Assembly: GCA_021399445.1 (NCBI GenBank)
Contig: JAJTUQ010000001.1
Location: 868,001-932,000, forward strand
Origin: Xylogone sp. PMI_703
Taxonomy: Eukaryota > Ascomycota > Leotiomycetes
DNA: 64,000 bases
Direction: 5' to 3'
The notes beneath the pieces are model-generated. The model searched no databases, had not been told where the DNA came from, and saw only the letters and a list, made by a program, of their open reading frames with translations. A program made the position numbers and the translations under genes. Position 1 is the stretch's first letter. Each line of letters opens with the position of its first letter. Below, one piece after another: positions 1 through 10,570 of this stretch.

Positions 1-1
1 G

Positions 2-160
2 ACGAGGACATCAGTTGATAATAGTCCGATAGAGTGTTTTGAGAGGGTCAGAGCATTGCCGAAGTTAAAGGGTCTGTTTGGGAGCGAAGGGGACAGGGGG
101 GGATTTGATGCGCTGGGTGAGGTGGAGTATGCGGCTCTTACAAAGTCAGGAAGGTTATAA
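2..160 (+). CDS. 3' end of an unrecognised gene (partial)
   Basis: An open frame runs from the window edge to a TAA at 158-160 and encodes about 52 C-terminal residues, rich in Gly, Glu and Leu (it contains PIECFERVRALPKLKGLF). It is clearly more GC-rich than the AT-rich DNA that follows at 161-737, which supports it being the last exon of a real gene. No domain can be named from so short a tail. It could instead be a chance open frame. Confidence 0.45.
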   Translation, partial: TRTSVDNSPIECFERVRALPKLKGLFGSEGDRGGFDALGEVEYAALTKSGRL

Positions 161-737
161 GTGCGGTCTATACCTGGCTTGCTTATAGGGGTGTATCAAG
201 TTCGTTTTTTTTTCCTTTTCTTGTATTAAGGATGATCATTTGAACGTTTATAGACGGTTCGAATTCGCGAATTCGGACCGGACTAGTCGAATCTACTTAT
301 TTTCACACTAAAATTAAGAGTGAAAAGAAGTACCTTTATTGACCTTGTTTTCCACTTATGCATAGATTATACTTTAAGGTTAAAATCAACAATTAATTAG
401 CTGATATTAATTTAATATGTTACTAAGACTATAACTAATCACTACGAGTTCACGGCTTAATTCATGTGTTCGAAAGGTGGCTGCTTATATTATGATAAAA
501 TTATTCAAGTTAAAATACATTACATCTTAAATGGAGTTTATTCTATAACTTAGTTATATTTATTATTTTCATCAATTTTACTTTAACCACAATGATAACT
601 ATATCCTCTGATAGAGGATCCCACATAGAATTCAAATATCATATTCGTGACTGTATTAAGTGAACGGGTGAATTATAAAAACGTATACAAGTTCAACTTT
701 CAAATATCTGATTATATAATTTTGCCATTTCCAGTAC
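161..737. other. AT-rich gene-free stretch
   Basis: No coding potential is seen. It is strongly AT-rich and ends at the TA target site of the transposon. A perfect 16-bp palindrome, cgaattcgcgaattcg, lies at 260-275 inside a longer imperfect inverted repeat. Confidence 0.6.
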
Positions 738-739
738 TA

Positions 740-788
740 ACGTAATTCCCTGTCCACCCGACATCCCGGTCCACCCGACACCTCCCCC
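740..788 (+). repeat. Left terminal inverted repeat of the pogo-type element
   Basis: It begins acgtaattccctg and matches the reverse complement of 2574-2622 over all 49 bases. It contains two copies of GTCCACCCGACA 17 bp apart, which are likely transposase binding sites. Confidence 0.95.
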
Positions 789-853
789 ACCAATTATCAA
801 TTCTATCAACACCAACAATTCAATTAATTATTTACCTACCACAACACGTTCTA

Positions 854-2515
854 ATGCCTCAATCAACTGATCCACATCAAGAAGGAAGGGTCCTTCTTGC
901 TATAAACGCGTTAAAAACCAAGCAAATCACTACAATATCACATGCAGCACGCGTTTTTGATGTTCCCAGGACTACATTACACGATCGTTATCATGGAAGG
1001 GCTCAACAATTTACTACCTATACTAAAGCCTTTAAAATGACACAATTGGAGGAAGATTCACTTGAAAAATGGATACTTTCTATGGCAAAACGAGGATTAC
1101 CTCCTACACCTTCAGATGTGCAGTCCATGGCCAATATTTTACTTGCTAAACGTGGTGAATCCCCACCCATCTCTCCTGTGGGCAAAAATTGGTTCAATTC
1201 CTACTTAAAACGCCATCCCAACCTAAAAACAGGTTTCATTCGAAAGAAGGATTATAAACGTATCAAATGCGAAGATCCGAAAATCATTCGAGAGTGGTTT
1301 GAAAAAGTGGTGGAAATAAAGGCTGAATATGGGATCCTGGAGGAGGACATCTACAACTTCGATGAAACAGGCTTTGTTATGGGTACAATTGCTATTACTA
1401 AAGTAGTCACATCCTCTGATTGCCTTGGAAAACCTTCACATGCACAACCAGGAAATAGGGACTGGATAACAGCTATTGAAGCTGTAAATGCTTCTGGATG
1501 GATTCTACCACCTTTGATCATATTCAAGGGCAAGCATATCCTCCAGGGATAGCAGGATAGTTTGCCTGAAGGTTGGCGAATTAAAATGAGTAAAAATGGA
1601 TGGACAGACAATGAAATAGGCTTGAATTGGCTCCAGGAAACCTTTGATCCATTCACGAGGTCATGTATTAAGGGCAAATATCGCATGCTTGTTCTCGATG
1701 GCCATGGGAGTCATGTGGCTCCAGAATTCGACAATTATTGCCTCCAGAATGATATTATTACTGTCTGTATGCCTCCTCATTCATCTCATATTTGCCAGCC
1801 ATTAGATGTGAGCTGTTTTGGGCCATTAAAGCGTGCATATGGTACTCAGGTTCGAAGCAAAATAGGCTCGGATATCCACCATATTGATAAGCTTGATTTC
1901 CTTGAAATCTATCCAACTGTTCGCCAAAAAGCCTTCAAACCAAACAATATTCGACAAGGCTTTGCAGCTACTGGTTTGGTTCCATATAATCCATCTCGTG
2001 TTATAGAGAAATTGCCAGATGAAGTGGGTGGAACACCTACCCCCCCTGGGAGTACCCATAGCAATTCAACAGCAAATTGGGTTCCAGAAACACCACACAA
2101 CTCAATCCAATTGCAAAAACAATACAAAAGTATTGATAGAATGCTCAGACAACACAGGAGTCCTTCTACGCCTACTAGAATTGCATTTCATCAATTAATA
2201 AAAGGATGTGAAATGGCCATGCATAATGCCATATTTTTGGCCCAGGAAGTGGAACAATTGCGAGCTGCCAATGAATCCATTCAAAAAAAGCTTAAAAAGT
2301 CTAGAAAACGAGTGAAACCTGAAGGTAATTCAACAGCTCAATTAGCTCAGGCTGGTGTGGAGGCTGGTACAGAGGTCCATGAACCTGTAGATGGGGGAAA
2401 TCCTGTCACACTTTCAGAGCCTTTGGAGGCTCCAAAACGACGTCCACCAAAGTGTTCAGGATGTGGTGTTTTAGGTCATAAAATAACTAAATGCCCTCAA
2501 CTAGCTAGTCATTAA
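854..2515 (+). pseudogene. Fot1/pogo transposase, interrupted by one in-frame TAG
   Basis: One frame runs from the ATG at 854 to the TAA ending at 2515 (about 553 codons), broken only by a TAG at 1550-1552; the same frame continues after it. The N-terminus holds a helix-turn-helix (DVPRTTLHDRYHG) and a CENP-B-like DNA-binding domain (through about residue 130, KRHPNLKTGF). The DDE catalytic core is visible as YNFDETGF, LVLDGHGSH and the downstream PPHSSHICQPLDVSCFGPLK block. A zinc knuckle CSGCGVLGHKITKC closes the C-terminus. The encoded enzyme would cut and paste the element through its inverted repeats. The stop lies just after the KGKH motif, between the first and second catalytic aspartates, so truncation there would abolish activity. 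A TGG-to-TAG change, as from RIP-type mutation, is one possible origin (inference). Confidence 0.9.
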
Positions 2516-2573
2516 ATTTATTTGATTGACTGTTGATTTTGGTTGAATTTTTGGTGTTGAATGCTGAAATTGA

Positions 2574-2622
2574 GGGGGAGGTGTCGGGTGGACCGGGATG
2601 TCGGGTGGACAGGGAATTACGT
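2574..2622 (-). repeat. Right terminal inverted repeat of the pogo-type element
   Basis: It ends ggacagggaattacgt followed by TA. It is the perfect reverse complement of 740-788, with the two GTCGGGTGGAC sub-repeats starting at 2583 and 2600. Confidence 0.95.
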
Positions 2623-2653
2623 TATGCCGCCTTCCTAGAAGGTATAGCAACAG

Positions 2654-2968
2654 TCACGTGATAAAACCATGTCGAATTTCCAGCCAATCAAGTCCGGGAA
2701 TTGATTCGGATTCGAATTTACTGAAAATCCGACTCGATACAGTTCGTTTGGAGCCCTCCTTGTTCTTGTCGTGCCAGTCCTGACTAACGGCTGTATGGAC
2801 GAGCTGCACAACCTGATTCCCAGACAAGTTGATGAACTGGTGTAATCGAAGTCTGGCGCTAGCCTGATTGTTGTACTTGTGTCCAAGAACCACCGATCCT
2901 AGACGCACGACGAAAAGAGTTTCTGAGGAGAGTTCTTCGGCATGCTCGTGCAAGTACTTCTTCAGCAT
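2654..2968 (-). pseudogene. Unrecognised coding fragment next to the transposon
   Basis: An open frame of 104 residues on the minus strand (containing LFVVRLGSVVLGHKYNNQ and LHQFINLSGNQVVQLVHTA) has the composition of real protein. It is GC-richer than its surroundings and begins 30 bp outside the right end of the transposon. I do not recognise the family. It may be the remnant of a gene whose remainder was lost when this locus was rearranged. Its upstream side (2969-3227) shows no continuation that I can join to it. Confidence 0.3.
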
Positions 2969-3227
2969 AGCTAGGGAGCGGGCTTTTCCAATGGCCCTTT
3001 ACGGGGCTTCCCCCCTTTCCTGCGAGACGCAGTTAGAATCGGATTTTGGTAAATCCGGATCCGATCCCTTTACATGGGACTTATTGGCCCAAAATCCGTA
3101 CGAAAACACTGGGTTTGCAACAGGAAGCTAATTTTGTACCCTACTATATTGTATCAACTCATTGTCTAAAACCTCTTAGAATCTGTATTTATGGTAAAAT
3201 ATCTAACAATTTCGAGCCGCTTGGGGG

Positions 3228-4201
3228 CTATTTATTATAAATCTGGAGTAAGTTATCCCCCATATTAAGAAAGAATGGCACAGACGTCTCGTTTTGAGAA
3301 ACCTCTACGAGTTGTTGGAGTAGTTTCTGTGACCCCAGGCTGGACGCTAGTGTAACAAAGCTCCGCCACTCTGAATGTAAATCTTCTAATGACGGGCGGA
3401 CAGCACTGTTAATCACTGTCTTCGCCGCAGCAAGACCGTCCAGGGGGTAGAGTGCGATCCGTTGAGTAAGCTGATCAATGTACGCATCCATCTCGGCGGT
3501 AGTGTTAAACACCTGATTAATCCAGCCGATCTTCTCTGCATCTACCGCTGTTATGTCTCTTCCGGCAAGAATGTATTCTATTGCTCGGCCACGACCGATG
3601 AGTCGAGCTAGATTTTGCGCACCGCCGGCACCAGGTATGATGCCAGCGGAGACCTCAGGCTGGCCAATGAGTGCATTGTCCACAGTTGCAAATCGCATGT
3701 CGCAGGAGAGAAGAAATTCACTGCCTACACCGTGAGCTCGTCCATTGGTAGCGGCGATAGTGGTCATGGGCAACTGGGTCAGGTTGAAGAAGAGCTCATA
3801 AGCATTAAGCGTGTTCCGCGGGTCGGTGGAGGAGAAACTGGGCACACCTAGCAGTGTTAATATTGAAGAGTTAACAGACAAACTACCGTAAGCTCACCTA
3901 GCCGAGATGTAAAATTGAGGAGGGCGAAAAAAAACTTCTCATTGCCACTCCGGAAGACCACTGCCTTGATGCTTGTCTCGTCTTGCAATTGTGTCACAAG
4001 GTCAAAGAGGTCGCTTTGTACTTTATTGTCATAGAGGTTGACGTCAGTGCTATTATTGAAGAATATAACGTCTAATACGCCGCCAGCCTGACTTTGGTTA
4101 ATTGTGCCGAAATTCGAGATCTTGGTAACCTTAGTGCTGTAGATAGGGAGACTCAATAAAAGGATCTCGAGAAGGATAAGGCGAAAGTAATTAAGCTTCA
4201 T
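3228..4201 (-). CDS. Secreted enoyl-CoA hydratase/isomerase (crotonase-fold) protein
   Basis: Two exons on the minus strand, 4201-3898 and 3847-3228, are separated by a 50-bp intron (GTGAGC...CTAG with a TTAAC branch site); the product is about 307 aa. The body is a crotonase fold: oxyanion-hole segment AATNGRAHGVGSEFLLSCD, then GQPEVSAGIIPGAGGAQ and GRAIEYILAGRDI. The two glutamates at the positions used for catalysis by enoyl-CoA hydratases are present (in QPEV and in AIEY). I chose the Met at 4201 rather than the upstream one at 4285. It gives a clear signal peptide (MKLNYFRLILLEILLLSLP), and a TATA-like TATATAAA lies just upstream, inside the longer frame. A hydratase fold with a secretion signal is unusual; substrate and location are inferred only. 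Confidence 0.85.
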
Positions 4202-4258
4202 GAGGAAATCTGCACAAGTAGATGGAGAAAGTTGGCTCAACGTAGTCTCATTTCCACG

Positions 4259-4266
4259 TTTATATA
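4259..4266 (-). promoter_or_regulatory. TATA-like box of the secreted crotonase gene
   Basis: TATATAAA on the minus strand, about 58 bp upstream of the chosen ATG at 4201. It supports that start. Confidence 0.45.
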
Positions 4267-4285
4267 CTTGGACGGTCTGTTCCAA

Positions 4286-6488
4286 GAATAGCTATGGTTG
4301 GAGATTTCTAAGCTGATTGACACGGGTCCGTACAACATCCGATCGGTGATACTGACATTAAAAGAGTTTAAAATTTCGTTTACAAACGCAAGAACCCACA
4401 AACTGCGAGTAGCTGTGAGTAAGACTTGGTTCCATCTCGGACCCTCCTACTGGTCTTAGATGTTGATGTAGATTGCGTATCTAGTGTGAGTGGATCCTAT
4501 GGCAGTATGATTAGTATATTTGATGACTTAAGAAGAGAGGAAAGGGAGCCTCGGTAGCACTTGCACAGATGGGTTTCACTTGCCAATACACTCTCATATG
4601 GCCTAATTGAGAGTCCTCTCGCGTCCTATCGACAGGCTTAATGCCAAAGAGCGTGCAAAAGTAAGTTGCCTACAGTGTGTAAATGCTAAGGTACTTCGTA
4701 TATCTACACTTGATTACCCAATTCTGATCTGTCCATACATGACCAATGAATCCTAACAATGTTAATACACTGGAAATCTCTCCTTGATAAACCTGTGCTA
4801 TGTATTCAATCGTGCACTGCGAATGTGCTTGCCCATATCACTTCCACGGGGGATAGTTTATTATATGATTAGAGTAATGCTTAATGTTTCTAGATCCTAG
4901 GATGTAAGGCGATATACATACTAAGGAGGTTCCATTTTAGCTCTCAAGAGTGAATAGTAATGCTATGATATTACACCCCTCCCTTGTTTGTATGTCACTG
5001 GCTCCGTAGAGCGGCATCCCAATTTAGTCTTAATATAACATTTTGTCAGTTTCGATTGGCTGCAAACTCGGCGTACACTTACGGGGGAGTATACACCCCT
5101 TTACAAATCAAACTTCGAGTAGATAAGTGACTTCCTTTATACGAAACGTTATTAAATAACAAACTTCACAAAACTTAATAAGTCTTTGAAAATCGGGTAT
5201 TTGTGCAGAAGACTCGCGTTCTTCTACTTTTGTATTTTATGTATTTTGCTTGTCGCAAAGCTAATTTATTACGGTAACAAAAAGTGAATATGCAAAAATA
5301 ATAGTAGATTAGTGCTGCCGTTTGAATCCAAGGTCTCTTTTATAATGAAGACTATGAGCAATAGGTTTACATGTAACAATATTAACCTTGATGACTGTAG
5401 CATCTTGCCCGTATTTGGAGTACAGCCTCCCGCCTCCTTATTTGATTGTTAGTACGCCCCACCGGTGCTAACATTGATGCCTCACTTTGGGAGCATAGAC
5501 CAGCAGACTCCAACCAATAGGCGTCACAGCGTGTTGGTAGAATTTCCATGGAGTTTGATAGAACGTCTAAAGATATGGCCCTGTATAAGGAAGGCGGTAT
5601 TTAGTTCTAGGAAGCAAATCCAGGGATTATTAGTGCATTGCTACCAATGGGGCGTACTGATAATCAAATAGGGGGAGACTGTATCATTAATTGTGATATA
5701 TTGACAGAAAAATCGGATTTTCCGAGCCCGGGTTTTCCGAAGTTCCAGGGATTGTAGAATGACAATATCAGCACTCCTAGCGAATCACCGCCGTCTCTTC
5801 GTCCTTCCCTGCAAAACATCTCAAATCCAATAATCGTTTCTGGAGATTTGTCAACTATTGTTTAAAATATCAAAACATAATTGATCAGTCGAACGTGTTC
5901 ATTTGTCTTAACATACCCCGTGTATCTTTGTGTTCGGTGATTGTCTATGGTGGCCTGGTCCATTATTCAATTCACTGCATACTTTGGTAAACGGTACCCT
6001 ATTCTTTAAAATTTTACCTCCTGACTACTTGGTCTCGTTTATACTGCTTAGTTTATTTAGAGGTCTGGGTCTATTGAGGTAAAAGAGCAAACCGGCCGCG
6101 GATTTGGCCGCATGAGTATTAGGACCTGCCCATGCAAAGCAATGCCACCCGAAGATATCTGTACTAAGCGTTAATATTATGTATTTCGTAATGAGATGCT
6201 TATCTATTGTATAACTAAGACCATATGCTCTGCCATTCTATGTATGTTAGATTTAGATGTAACGCTTCGGTTTTATCATTACAAAAACAGACCGTCCTCA
6301 ACCAGTTCCTTACGGACAGCTTTAGAAGTATTAAAAGTTTATAGCACAGTCCAACCCAATTTACTAATACTCTAAAATCCAGGGATATTGACTGGATTAG
6401 GAACGTATGATAAGCCTGACATAGACTGCTGACTATGAATAAAATAAGGAGATCTAAGCTTATTGCAGAAACCTATTCAGCTAGGCTG
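4286..6488. other. Gene-free stretch of 2.2 kb
   Basis: AT-rich, with only short chance open frames (the longest, 5465-5671, has no recognisable motif). I see no gene, repeat pair or RNA gene. Confidence 0.55.
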
Positions 6489-8309
6489 TTATGCTAGCTG
6501 GTCGTCATCGTCCCAACCTTCGCGTCGGTCTTTAGGTATTCGGATGAGAAACAGGGAGACCAGTGCTGAGGCTGTAGTCATGCCAATGGTAAGATATAGA
6601 GCATGGCGTATGCCACCCACTTGATTGCGGCCCCCATCGTTGGTATAATGTTCAACGGTCCCAGCAAACCCCAGTCCAGTGCTGAGACCATACATCTGAA
6701 TTGTTCCCATCAGGGATCCAGCAATACCTTGATGAGCTCTTCGAACACTGTTGCTGGTGATAATCTGTGCAGCCGTAAATAAAAAGTCGGGACTAAAGCC
6801 CATGATGATAAATGCAGGAAAGTTCTGTGCCCAATAGGTCTGGTGGACTGGCATGGTAGCAACAAGTGTGCTACCAACAACAGCAGCCACAGCACCAATA
6901 GCCATGACAACTTGTGCAGGAAGATGGCGGACAGCAATAGCACTAACGACACATCCACACGTTCCAACGATAGCAAAGGCTGAATTAGCCGCTGCAGTGA
7001 GAAAGTAAGAGTAGTGGCGGATCTCGATATTCCACACTTGAATATAGTAGAGGAAGATGCCAACACCCATAAAGGACAGAAAGGCTGAAAATACCATCGG
7101 CCCAAATGAGGGAGAACTCCAAATATCAAGAGGTAGAATTGGCTCTTTGGCAAATTTGCCCTCCCATACCAAGAAGAAACCAAGGTGCAGAATAGCCACA
7201 ATAAGGAGAACGTAGACGTAGGGCTGTTCCCACCCAACAATAGCAGCTTGCCTAAGCAAAGAGAGTGATGTTAGTAACCTGTAAGCCAAGTATTCCCAAA
7301 CAGAAAGGAACTGGGTGTGGAGATTCAACTAACGTCCATGCAAAGTTGAACAGGATAAGGCCAGTGACGCCGGAATACGAGCCAACATAATCAACTTTCC
7401 CGTTCGGATCCATGGGTGCGCCTTCGCTAGGAACAATGAAGGCAGTAATCCCAAAAACGATGGTTCCTAAGATGGCCCTATGGGAATATTTATTAGCAGA
7501 CGTATCTAGCAACTATACTTTGAGCATATTGTTCTTTCCGTACAAGAAGAAGAATAACCACCACCATGGAGTTAACTGCCCAAAAAATCCAGGAAATACG
7601 GTTCCCCCAGCCGCACCAACTGGGCCCATAGCTCCAAACAAACCAACCCAGATGTTGCGCATCATGCCAGGAGGGAATGTGATTGTAAGAAGGGCAATGG
7701 CATTAGGTACCATGATCCCCCCTCCAATGCCACTCAGGGCACGCATAACAATCACGGTGTCGGCGCTCCGCATGAAACCTGTCAGAAGATGGAATAAGAC
7801 GTAGATACCAGCGCCAACGAGCATTGTATTCTTGTGGCCACTAATGCCTCCAATTCGACCTCCAATCAGAACAAATGAACCCTGTGTTAGCCTGTCTCGT
7901 TTGTCAGTCTCTTACAAGTCGATGGGTTAAATCAACCAATCATGAACGTACGGGTACGATGCCGCGATCCAAACGCTCTTACTTTGAGGAGCTCCAATTG
8001 CCTTGGGGATACCAATCGCTGACACAAGTCCCGCACCGTAAGGAATAGCCTGTCTGCCAGTCAGGAACGTGCCATTCTTGGACTCTTCCTTCATGGTTTG
8101 CTGTCTGGGATACGTACCTGGACCAACTGACAGAGAATGATAAACAAGGCAATTAGATGGTCATGGGCAGTGGGTTGGGATTTTTTTGCTCCAGCTCTGT
8201 CATGGTTGACTTGGACTTCAACATCCGTCATTGTACTACTCATAGTTGAGTCGACGCCCGTTCTCTGCAAAGATTCTACAGCACCAGATTCTTCTTTGCT
8301 CATTTTCAC
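6489..8309 (-). CDS. MFS transporter, DHA2 family, ATR1/AMF1-like
   Basis: Five exons on the minus strand (8309-8118, 8049-7952, 7891-7544, 7477-7334, 7251-6489) join in frame to 514 aa. Introns are 60-82 bp with consensus ends. About 14 hydrophobic helices follow a polar N-terminus of roughly 45 residues. Family signatures are CQLVQAIPYGAGL, WIAASYPLTQGSFVLIGGRIG, GIGGGIMVPNAIALL, PSEGAPMDPNGKVDY and the ending IPKDRREGWDDDD. These resemble the fungal low-affinity ammonium/boron/aminotriazole-resistance group (ATR1, AMF1). The likely role is proton-coupled efflux or exchange at the plasma membrane; the substrate is unknown. It is divergent from a bZIP-like regulator at 8966, with about 650 bp between starts, so that gene may control it (inference). 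Confidence 0.9.
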
Positions 8310-8965
8310 GGTTGATAGCGATCAGTTCTTCGGTGATAGGTTTTGTTGAAAAGGTCGACTCATCTCTCGAAGTCTTTTACAGGCAATACCATTGTCGGCA
8401 TACGAGCTTTATTTCATCCCATGATCTCTGCAAGTCGGTATTGAAGGTTGGTAAGCAACGTGGGTCCAAACGCAATGGAAATTCGTTTGGACCATACACT
8501 AAGAGCATGATTACAAGACATTTCTAGGTATGATATTCAAAGTCCTTGTTTGGAACCATATCACCTCGTCTAGAGCTTGAAATGCGATCCTCCATTGGAG
8601 ATTTCCAAAATAAGAGTACGAGTTGCTTTCTTCTCGGACCTCTTAGATAAATATCCCGAGTGATGTGACGTTTAAGGCTAGTTGCTGCCTCAGTTCTGTC
8701 AGTTCAGGGCGGCGTTAAATGAGGGTCGGATGCCTTAGCTAAATGATCCGGCCATACAATTTGATCATTAATCATATTATCAGCTTTCTTACATCCCTGA
8801 CCGATAATTACGCCAACCTACTCAGTTTTTTAAGCTAGTATCGAAAATGATTCAATAAACTCTCTCCACATAGCTACTTACCTTGATAGCATAATCAAAT
8901 GAGAAGTCTACCTAACAAACTTTCATCCACTCAAGCTATCCTTCCTCCATATATCGCGCGGATAT
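8310..8965. other. Shared promoter region between MFS transporter and bZIP-like gene
   Basis: This 656-bp divergent intergenic region holds no coding sequence that I can support. Both flanking genes start outward from it, so it should carry both promoters. Confidence 0.6.
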
Positions 8966-10570
8966 GTGATGGCTCCCACACGATTGAAGCCCCGTGCTCG
9001 AAGCGGTAATCAGCGGCAAAGGCCATCCACTATGATAGATGTGGATGAAAATCTTGAAGTAAGTACTCCGTATGTTCCTAGCTACGCGAAATCGGATGGA
9101 TTGTGTAAACACTCCAGACGGCGAACACCGACACCTCTTGCTTCCTCTGTCGCTATACTAACAGATTGGTCTCGAAAACAGACACGCCGTGAACGTAACC
9201 GTAAAGCCCAGCACCTGTTCCGCGTGCGAAAGCATGCAGCTCTGGCAAGCCAGAAGAAGCTGCTTGGCCGACTCGAGGATACGGTTGAGCAGCTGACGGC
9301 AACCTTTCTCTCATTGACAGATGCGGTGCTGCAGTCTCCAGGTCTGTCTCAAGATCCCGGGCTGATAGTCAAGCTACGTGCTGCAACGAACAATGTCATC
9401 ATATTAGTCGGAGATCTCCATACCCCTTCATCTGATTCTGAAAGGGCTCAGACTATAGAAGAGGATGATCAAGCTCCGGATGATCTAGTCTGCAGCGACA
9501 GTGTGTCTCCTCCTATAGTCGAAGACCGAGCGTCTAACAGTACTATCGACTGTAACCTAGCCCATCATAACCTCTCCAGCAGCGACAATGTCTCTTACGC
9601 TACCTCTGATGAGCGGGGAACTTCTAGTATAGCGAAGCCTGAGCGCTTCTCAGCATCTACGACGTCTCCGGTCAATGATGATCCAATCACTAAACTAACC
9701 AGCGAGCGTGTCTCAATATTAACACATACCCCCGACTTAAATTCACCCACAGCCCCCCTCATTACAAATGCATTTGGAAACGGCTGGACAAGCATTCCCC
9801 CGTCAGTTGTCAGGCGTCGCCAACTCGATCGTATCGCAGGACGGTATCAACCACATGTCGGTACACTCAGCGCCATGATCGCACGAGCTGCTTTACAACA
9901 TGCTTATGACACTATGCTCAATGCCCGTGATATTAGCACCGCCGCCGTGAAAAGGATCTTCGAGTTTCCCCTCCGATTCCTCTCACGTGAAGAGATTTTG
10001 ATGGGCTTGCGTTGGTATCTTCGACCCGGATCTCGGGACATGCCTCAGCTAGCTTCCGCGCCATTTGATGGTGCAATGGAGTTTTATACCGACAGTTATG
10101 TTGCGGATTTACTACCGATAACCGCTGAACCAACATATTCCCAACAGATTCGACCTCAGCTTAACAGTAGCGCGGCCCATTTTAGTAATCAATTCATGAA
10201 TGCACACGAGATTGAACAGCACCTATGGGCAAGTGGCATGAGATACCTTGATCATGATATTATTGAACTATCTCTAAGCTCATACTTAAAGGAATACTGG
10301 ATAGACGGCGTAGTAGGTCGTTCGACCGCTTTATCAAAGTGCAAGTCTTCACCTTCTGGCAGTCTTTACAATTTCGACGTCTTCTTCCCAGTCGACGAAG
10401 CCGCTACTGGCCAGAGTATAGCTACTACGAGATCATCAGAGAAAGTACTTCTCTCTCAATCACAACTCATCACGACATTAATGAAAATCTCCATATGCAT
10501 AGCAAGGGGACCGGCCTTCAGTAAAGAAGATGTTAGACTAGCAATTACTGCTTCGATTATCGCTGCTTGA
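8966..10570 (+). CDS. bZIP-like transcription factor
   Basis: A single 534-aa open frame. Residues 70-90 form a basic region (RKQTRRERNRKAQHLFRVRK) that keeps the NRxAQxxFRxRK pattern of Yap-type fungal bZIPs. It is followed by a short leucine-rich segment (about 97-123) that could be a zipper. The middle (about 125-270) is Ser/Asp-rich and probably disordered. The C-terminal half (about 270-534) is more ordered and resembles the effector part of fungal bZIP regulators, but I cannot assign a named domain. The product is probably nuclear. It is divergent from the MFS transporter at 6489-8309, which is its most plausible local target. A missed terminal intron cannot be excluded. Confidence 0.75.
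   Translation: MMAPTRLKPRARSGNQRQRPSTMIDVDENLEVSTPYVPSYAKSDGLCKHSRRRTPTPLASSVAILTDWSRKQTRRERNRKAQHLFRVRKHAALASQKKLLGRLEDTVEQLTATFLSLTDAVLQSPGLSQDPGLIVKLRAATNNVIILVGDLHTPSSDSERAQTIEEDDQAPDDLVCSDSVSPPIVEDRASNSTIDCNLAHHNLSSSDNVSYATSDERGTSSIAKPERFSASTTSPVNDDPITKLTSERVSILTHTPDLNSPTAPLITNAFGNGWTSIPPSVVRRRQLDRIAGRYQPHVGTLSAMIARAALQHAYDTMLNARDISTAAVKRIFEFPLRFLSREEILMGLRWYLRPGSRDMPQLASAPFDGAMEFYTDSYVADLLPITAEPTYSQQIRPQLNSSAAHFSNQFMNAHEIEQHLWASGMRYLDHDIIELSLSSYLKEYWIDGVVGRSTALSKCKSSPSGSLYNFDVFFPVDEAATGQSIATTRSSEKVLLSQSQLITTLMKISICIARGPAFSKEDVRLAITASIIAA

Larger units (their letters stand above)
740..2622 (+). mobile_element. Fot1/pogo-type (Tc1/mariner superfamily) DNA transposon, full length
   Basis: The element is 1883 bp long. 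It is bounded by perfect 49-bp terminal inverted repeats (740-788 and 2574-2622) and flanked on both sides by TA (738-739 and 2623-2624), the target duplication expected for this superfamily. It holds a single transposase gene in the + direction. Size, TA duplication and CENP-B/DDE transposase are those known for Fot1/pogo elements of ascomycetes. The identical repeats suggest a recent insertion. The transposase has one in-frame stop, so this copy is probably non-autonomous unless an active copy exists elsewhere. Confidence 0.95.
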
